A stretch of 64,000 bases of DNA from Agelas oroides (Eukaryota > Porifera > Demospongiae > Agelasida > Agelasidae): assembly GCA_949130485.1 (NCBI GenBank), contig OX422195.1:6291066-6355065 (forward strand), written 5' to 3'. The notes below the pieces were generated by a model that was not told where the DNA came from, made no database searches, and worked only from the letters and a program-made list of their open reading frames with translations. This document shows positions 59,201 to 64,000 of the stretch, piece after piece. Position numbers and translations under genes: made by a program. Within the stretch, counting starts at the first letter, position 1, and every line of letters starts with the position of its first letter.

Positions 59201-62200
59201 GTAAGACGGCAGACAAATGTTGTTTTCCCTCCAGTCCAAGATCAACCTTGAACTCACCTACAATGCCCCGGCTGTTTCTGGCACAGTAGGAGGAGCGGAT
59301 GTAGATGAGGATGGAGTTGAAGGCAAGGGGGGCATTGATAAAGAAGAGGAGAAAGGTGGGCGTGTATGTAGCTTTTGTTGTCACAGGAGATGTTAGCTCT
59401 TACATATTGTTTTGACAACTGTGTCATTTTTCCAGCATAAATCTGTTATGTTTTTTTTAATGTTTGTCGTTCATGTGTCCACTCAAATGTGTTGCTTAAA
59501 AAAGCAATTGTGTCATTTAAATTTGTCCAATCTACTATACATAAGTTGGTGGTGGCCTATTGGATAAAGCACTGGACTGTGGATCGAAAGGCCCAGGGTT
59601 CCAGTCCCACTTGCAGCAGAGATTTCTTCTGGGTGCACTCAGCCCTACCTCAAAAATTGAGTAGAAGGTTTTCCTTCGCGTCCTTCGGAGGGGACGCTGT
59701 CAGTCTCGGGGAACCCCTTAAAATTAGCCTAAGTGCTATTGGGAATTTCCTTGTTAACTGGGTCATCCCAGGTAAACCATACAAGTATCGTTCTGCAATG
59801 GTTGACATAAGTGAGCAAAGTTCATCGTAGCAAAGACAATATACTTGAGACGTTTCGGCTCGAGAGCCTTCGTCAGTCACAATGACACTAATGAGAAGAA
59901 AACCAGTGTTAAATAGTGAAACGGATAAATAAAGATGGGTGGGGTTGAGAATGAAAAATTGAAAAAAGGTGAACTTGTAATGATTCAAGACGGTTTGTCA
60001 AGTGATGCATGCCATAGTTTGCTCAAGTTCAAGCCACAATCCAAGTTCATAGTCTGTTGGTTGTGTTGGTAGATCATGATGGCCTCTGTGACTCTTCTCT
60101 TCCAATAAAATTCCTGCTGACCAATCATCTTAGCCCCTTCCCAATCAATCCGATAGTCTTCATTGTGTACATGGGTTCCCACTCCATTATTCATATTGAA
60201 CTTCCTGACTGCCTGTTTGTGTTCACTGACTCTCTTCTTCAATGTCCTGCCAGTTTCTCCTATGTACACTTTCTCACAGTCTTGGCAGGGAATTTCATAG
60301 ATGACTCCTTTTCTCCTGTCTTCAGGTATCCTGTTCTTGACTCTCACCAGCATTTGTCTGATTGTTCTGCACGGTTTGAATACTGCTCTCATGTTTACAC
60401 CTTTGATAGACCGGCATACATTGGCAATCTTCTCCGACAAGCCTCTCACGTATGGTACACATAGGGTCCTGTTCTCTCTGTTATCTTCAGTGTTCTCATT
60501 GGTGCTGGGTCTGGTTTGGTTGGCTATGTCTACTTTGTTGAGGATGGGGTCTAGCACCTTCTGTGGGAAGTTGTTGGATCGGAAGGCGTCATCCAGGTGT
60601 CTGATCTCCTCTTGCAGGTATTCAGTGTCACAAATGCTGACTGCTCGGTTCTTAAGGCACTTCACCACTCCAGCCAGGACTCTCGGGTGGTGATGAGAAT
60701 TGTAGTCGAGGTATCGATCTGTGTGGGTCTTCTTGCGATACACTGAAGTAGTCAGCTTGTTCCCTTCTCTTCTCACCAATACATCAAGGAAGGCGATCTG
60801 TCTGTCCACTTCCTCCTCCATGGTGAACTGTATGGCATTGTGTGGTGGCTGTTGAGGTGGTTAAGAAAGGATTCCAAGGTTTCCCGACCGTGGGACCAGA
60901 GGACAAAGGTGTCATCCACGTACCTCCGCCAGACCTTGGGTTTCATTGGGGCAGAGCTGAGGGTCTTCTGCTAAAAAGGGTTCCATATAGATGTTAGCTA
61001 TGATGGGCGACAAGGGGGAGCCCATGGCCGCACCCTCTATTTGTTCATAGAACTGGTCTTGGTATTGAAAGTAGGTTGATTTGAGGCAGAGTTCGGTCAG
61101 TGCACATATGTCCTCTACTGGGATCGAAGTCCTCTCCATCAGCGTCTCATCCTCATTCAGTCGTTGTTCAATCACTTTCAGGGCTTCATCAATGGGCACA
61201 CAAGTGAAAAGACTCACCACATCGAAACTGACCATAATGCGTGTGGTTGAGCAAACTATGGCATGCATCACTTGACAAACCGTCTTGAATCATTACAAGT
61301 TCACCTTTTTTCAATTTTTCATTCTCAACCCCACCCATCTTTATTTATCCGTTTCACTATTTAACACTGGTTTTCTTCTCATTAGTGTCATTGTGACTGA
61401 CCAAAGCTCTCGAGCCGAAACGTCTCCAGTATAATGTCTTCGCTACGATGAACTTTGCTCACTTATGTCAACCATTGCATAATTGAAGCGTAGCAATGAG
61501 CCTGACCACTATAAGTATCGTTCTGTTATGTTGTTTCATTCATTCATTCGTGTGTCCACTCAAACATGTCATGTCATTCACATGTGTTCAAAGTTGGTAG
61601 TTGTCTCTCAAACGTGTCATGTCATTCACATGTGTTCAAAGTTGGTAGTTGTCTCTCAAACGTGTCATGTCATTCACATGTGTTCAAAGTTGGTAGTTGT
61701 CTCTCAAACGTGTCATGTCATTCACATGTGTTCAAAGTTGGTAGTTGTCTCTCAAACGTGTCATGGCATTCACATGTGTTCAAAGTTGGTAGTTGTCTCT
61801 CAAACGTGATATGTCATTCACATGTGTTCAAAGTTGGTAGTTGTCTCTCAAATGTGATATGTCATTCACATGTGTTCAAAGTTGGTAGTTGTCTCTCAAA
61901 CGTGTCATGTCATTCACATGTGTTCAAAGTTGGTAGTTGTCTCTCAAACGTGTCATGTCATTCACATGTGTTCAAAGTTGGTAGTTGTCTCTCAAACGTG
62001 TCATGTCATTCACATGTGTTCAAAGTTGGTAGTTGTCTCTCAAACGTGTCATGTCATTCACATGTGTTCAAAGTTGGTAGTTGTCTCTCAAATGTGATAT
62101 GTCATTCACATGTGTTCAAAGTTGGTAGTTGTCTCTCAAACGTGTCATGTCATTCACATGTGTTCAAAGTTGGTAGTTGTCTCTCAAACGTGTCATGTCA

Positions 62201-63472
62201 TTCACGTGTTCAAAGTTGGTAGTTGTCTCTCAAATGTGATATGTCATTCACATGTGTTCAAAGTTGGTAGTTGTCTCTCAAACGTGTCATGTCATTCACA
62301 TGTGTTCAAAGTTGGTAGTTGTCTCTCAAATGTGATGTACTCTAGGTGTTGAGATGGGTGGTGGTGAGTGGGGGAAGGAAGAAGGAGAGGGAGTAGGAGG
62401 AGCAAGGTTGGTGGAACTTTTAGCCAAGAAATGCCTTGTACCGTAGATTGGGAAATTTAAATAATTCGCGTAATAAATTTTCGTGGTGTTAAATTTTCAC
62501 GGTTTCGTTCGATCCGCGAAATCAGTTGACGGTTACAATATGGACAAGCGCCTGGAGAGTTCCTAGTGTTTAGTCTACTACCAGGTATCGGGAGAGCCAG
62601 GTATCGCTGGTTGTAGTCGTTGATCTGAATTTACCGCGAAATTGTTTTAACAGCGAAATTTTCCCGATCTACGGTATCTGTGTAATTGTGAGCACTGCAT
62701 GAAGTGTTAACCCTTTAATTACAAATGTCAACTTTTGTTGACATCATACTGCGCAGTGCGCAGAAAAGATAGTCTCTGCACGCTTGCGCATGGGTTTTGC
62801 GTCAGCAGAAAAGGTGGGACAGGGGTAGGTAGGTGGGGTCACCTGCATGGTCATTTGTAGCAGTGAAGGCGATTTGGGCTCTGAACGGGTGCTTGCTGGC
62901 CAAGAATGCTGACTAGTGCAAGTTTGTTAATGAGTGGGCATGGCTAGGTTCACGAGTCTGTTTAATGCAGCTGCAAGTGCACTTGGGTTCAGTTTTGGAG
63001 TAATAAAAATATGGTGCGTTGAAGGCATGCATATGCGAAAAGTAATCTGAAATGATCTGAATTTAATGATCTGGTTAAATGGTTAATTAATTAATTGCAA
63101 TTGCATGGTTCCTTCTCCCTCCGTCCTTTCCTTTCTTCCTTTTCCTGTAGGCGTCGTCAACGGAAGAAGTCAGCCAGCAGAGCTAAGCTACCAAACAAAC
63201 CCACTGACTTTCAGGTTAGGTCTTTACAAAAACAGGTTTCTCGGTAGTGGCACCTCACTGTATATGTTTGTTAATCTGAATCAGTAACACGGTAAACTAA
63301 ATTACAGTAATCTAAAGTATACTTCACCTTGTGTCTGCAGGTACGAGTGCACATTTTGGAGGGCCGGAAGCTGATTGGTGGAGAAGTAAACCCAGTAGTG
63401 AAAGTGGTGTGTGGGAAGGAGATCAAAAAGACCAGCATACAGAAAGGGACCAGTAACCCATTCTGGGATGAG
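55983..63472 (+). CDS. Ferlin family gene, first eight coding exons (C2A and start of C2B)
   Basis: Coding exons: 55983-56076, 56266-56321, 57062-57150, 57269-57368, 59235-59355, 62346-62406, 63151-63214, 63341-63472. All have GT/AG borders and agree in phase. The start MFLSVLIKSASDLPNVERFS is at the N-terminal C2A edge, as in dysferlin/otoferlin. C2A continues KKKKTKVINNNLDPEWNE, VEVYDHETVGSNR, MMDLNLREVVSKG and ends SKINLELTY. A Gly/Glu-rich linker and a basic RRQRKKSASRAKLPNKPTDF lead into C2B: VRVHILEGRKLIGG, NPVVKVVCGKEIKKTSI, NPFWDE. Ferlins are large tail-anchored proteins with 5-7 C2 domains that bind Ca2+/phospholipid in membrane fusion and repair. The rest lies beyond the window. 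Several Ca2+-ligand Asp positions of C2A seem to be partly replaced, so Ca2+ binding is uncertain. Confidence 0.85.
56195..56240. repeat. (CT)n microsatellite before ferlin exon 2
   Basis: About 20 CT dinucleotides lie 25 bp before the acceptor ctgcctgcag (ends 56265). They could serve as an extended polypyrimidine tract. Confidence 0.9.
56425..56770. repeat. 41 bp minisatellite in ferlin intron 2, about 8.4 copies
   Basis: The unit begins ctgttcacatccgtatacta and contains atcaggtcagttaact. Copies differ by one or two bases. Confidence 0.95.
57429..57762. mobile_element. TAGTCTCG-family MITE with exact 9 bp target duplication
   Basis: It starts tagtctcgtgcccaccctg and ends ggggacgacacta. 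The arms stay alike for about 70 bp, through ctggtgaacggagtcgaa and ttcgacttggttcaccag. Exact direct repeats atatctaag occur at 57420-57428 and 57763-57771. It lies in ferlin intron 4. Confidence 0.85.
57805..57950. repeat. About 33 bp minisatellite with one inverted unit
   Basis: ccatgtcttatatctgacat at about 57827-57846 is followed by three units in the opposite orientation (atgtcagatataagacatgg). The block folds as a hairpin. Confidence 0.85.
58085..59060. repeat. 26 bp minisatellite in ferlin intron 4, about 37 copies
   Basis: The unit is tatcttctttgctctatg followed by agctgaag, acctgaag or acctaaag. The agctgaag variant clusters at both ends and the acctgaag/acctaaag variants fill the middle. 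Two units lack four bases (ctctgacctg). Confidence 0.95.
59541..59782 (+). mobile_element. tRNA-derived SINE
   Basis: An A-box-like tggcctattggataaagc (59553-59570) and a B-box-like gggttccagtccc (59596-59608) are spaced as in a tRNA, but the flanking stems do not form a proper cloverleaf. A non-tRNA body follows to about 59782 (gtcctt cggaggggacg, ctgggtcatcccagg). RNA polymerase III transcription is expected for this class. Confidence 0.7.
59830..59880 (-). ncRNA. Hammerhead-ribozyme core in the left terminal repeat
   Basis: The minus strand reads CTGACGA (59876-59870), helix II GGCTC-tc-GAGCC, then GAAAC (59856-59852). That is the CUGANGA...GAAA catalytic core with a 5 bp helix II. Hammerheads in Penelope pseudo-LTRs are an established observation. 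Helices I and III are short and were not verified by folding. Confidence 0.65.
59985..61271 (-). pseudogene. Penelope-type reverse transcriptase and GIY-YIG endonuclease, frameshifted
   Basis: From 61271 the minus strand reads VSFDVVSLFTCVPIDEAL (RT motif A) and GAAMGSPLSPIIANIYMEPF (motif B). The frame then shifts, and motif C YVDD is found at 60911-60922 in the frame of the downstream ORF. That ORF (to 59985) gives IAFLDVLVRREGN, DRYLDYNSHHHP, then the GIY-YIG nuclease: YEIPCQDCEKVYIGETGRTL, RVSEHKQAV and the later Glu region. Penelope elements use this nuclease for target-primed reverse transcription. RT motifs N-terminal to A are missing, so this is a dead, truncated copy. The frameshift lies between about 60925 and 60975. 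Confidence 0.85.
61390..61445 (+). ncRNA. Degenerate hammerhead core in the right terminal repeat
   Basis: The inverted copy reads CTGACCA (61397-61403) ... GAGCC GAAAC. The conserved G of CUGANGA is C here and helix II loses its first pair, so self-cleavage is not expected. Confidence 0.55.
61555..62340. repeat. 48 bp minisatellite in ferlin intron 5, about 16 copies
   Basis: The unit is marked by gtcatgtcattcacatgtg and ttcaaagttggtagttgtct. The period is a multiple of three and lacks stops in the plus frames, which creates ORFs of 75-218 codons. Similar flank text (gtgtccactcaaatgtg) at about 59476 suggests the SINE/Penelope block interrupted the start of this region. Confidence 0.95.
62346..62406 (+). 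CDS. Ferlin linker exon (inferred by phase)
   Basis: The acceptor tgtactctag ends at 62345 and the donor gttggt starts at 62407. It is needed to convert phase 1 (exon ending 59355) to phase 2 (exon starting 63151). It encodes a VEMGGGEWGKEEGEG-type acidic Gly linker, acceptable between C2A and C2B of ferlins. Confidence 0.5.
62439..62676. mobile_element. 238 bp MITE, TACCGTAGATTGGGAAA ends
   Basis: The left end taccgtagattgggaaatt and the right end aattttcccgatctacggta are inverted repeats. Inner arms carry cgcgaa/ttcgcg motifs. The edges are TA. It lies in ferlin intron 6. Confidence 0.85.
63341..63472 (+). CDS. Ferlin exon with start of C2B
   Basis: Acceptor gtgtctgcag ends at 63340 and donor gtacat starts at 63473, giving 44 codons, phase 0 both sides. 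It reads VRVHILEGRKLIGGEVNPVV, CGKEIKKTSIQKGTSNPFWDE, the canonical opening three strands of ferlin C2B. Confidence 0.85.
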
Positions 63473-63659
63473 GTACATAGAAGCAAGTGGATGTATCTGA
63501 ATGGCTAGGCCACAGAGCCACTCCACACACTGCTTTGGTACAAGATGGCCAAAAGATACGCATGGCTCAAAGTTAGATCCCAAAGCTTGTGTGCTGTTCA
63601 ACGAGAGACATGTAGATAATAGATCCTGCACTACACGCGCGAGCTCTGCTAAGCAAAAT

Positions 63660-63868
63660 TAACCCCGCCCTCGAATAGTGCCCGCACAATAATGACGGTC
63701 TAGTGCACTGCATTAAACCTGGAGGGGTGGCAGCTGACACCGCAGCAGAAATCTCGGCTGAAACAGCCGCGCTCGTTGCTGGCAGCAACGAGGACCTCGA
63801 TGACTCTGATCCTTTTGCCAGCAATGAAGAATTGGAGGATGACGAGACTTGTATAGATGATGACTAAC
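63660..63868 (+). pseudogene. Possible transposon ORF tail (acidic C-terminus)
   Basis: An open stretch without ATG ends SNEDLDDSDPFASNEELEDD...DDD and a stop at 63866-63868. It follows the motif ccccgccctcgaatagt, also seen at 47688 in a MITE. Acidic tails like this end some pogo/Tigger-type transposases, but no catalytic part is present. It is inside the ferlin intron after 63472. Confidence 0.3.
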
Positions 63869-64000
63869 TAGGTAAAGCTGTGTCACAACATTCTTTGCAA
63901 GCTGCCAAACCAGCGATCTCTTCTCTTAAAACAATACTGCTCGATACTGTAAAATACTACATGCATGCACCGCAGAACCGTGAGGTCAGTCACGTGCACT

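Larger units (their letters stand above)
59796..61512 (-). mobile_element. Penelope-like retroelement with inverted terminal copies
   Basis: A 233 bp sequence at 59794-60026 recurs as its reverse complement at 61247-61479. Between them the minus strand codes for RT and GIY-YIG segments. The 13 bp direct repeat aagtatcgttctg (59783-59795 and 61513-61525) is a probable target duplication, placing the element at 59796-61512. Inverted flanking 'pseudo-LTRs' are known for Penelope elements. The copy is 5'-truncated: RT begins at the inner edge of the right repeat. Confidence 0.85.

Noticed and set aside
59541-59620. Functional tRNA gene
   Set aside because: A and B boxes are present, but acceptor and anticodon stems do not pair properly and a SINE body follows.
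61566-62222. 218-codon ORF of 16-residue repeats (SCHSHVFKVGSCLSNV)
   Set aside because: It is a 48 bp minisatellite, open in several frames because 48 is a multiple of three, and it lies in a ferlin intron. No start context or splice evidence.

Overview
The window looks like intron-rich animal nuclear DNA. Protein-coding exons are split by GT-AG introns, and recognisable animal families are present: ferlin, a ROC/COR-type GTPase with a death domain, BolA, a USP7-like deubiquitinase and a kelch protein. Most of the remaining sequence is transposon relics, foldback elements and tandem repeats. The mix of ROC-COR-death genes and the transposon types suggests an early-branching animal, most likely a demosponge. 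That assignment is inference; no species marker is visible.

Layout. 1-8.7 kb: exons of a kelch-repeat gene (+) whose introns carry a 170-190 bp repeat family, a MULE transposase relic and minisatellites. 9.4-12.7 kb: a ROC-COR-like GTPase gene with a C-terminal death-domain exon (+). 13.9-16.5 kb: a Merlin-type DNA transposon with a multi-exon DDE transposase, itself split by an 861 bp element. 17.9-24.0 kb: about 83 copies of a 74 bp satellite. 24.4-25.4 kb: two exons of a USP7-like catalytic domain with a frameshift. 25.7-28.4 kb: a foldback element and a tyrosine-recombinase retroelement relic (-). 29.4-38.1 kb: an intact 2053-codon ORF (-) with Cys-rich, FEN/PIN-like and CXC segments, bracketed by related palindromic repeat clusters. 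38.2-40.7 kb: nested foldback elements and one BolA exon. 40.7-43.1 kb: a second copy of the ROC-COR gene, truncated, with part of its death-domain exon inverted beside the break. 43.7-53.8 kb: foldback elements and hairpins with no convincing host gene. 53.9-55.5 kb: fragments of a site-specific-type non-LTR element and a DIRS-like element. 56-63.5 kb: the first exons of a ferlin gene (+), with introns full of minisatellites, a tRNA-derived SINE and a Penelope-like element carrying hammerhead-ribozyme cores.

How it fits together. The host genes are unrelated neighbours and form no pathway. The main theme is genome dynamics: a 2.2 kb gene duplication with local inversion, transposons inserted into transposons with readable target duplications, and tandem arrays that reverse orientation. 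The most interesting unknown is the long minus-strand ORF at 30.1-36.3 kb. Nothing was searched against databases; all family names come from motifs read by eye.
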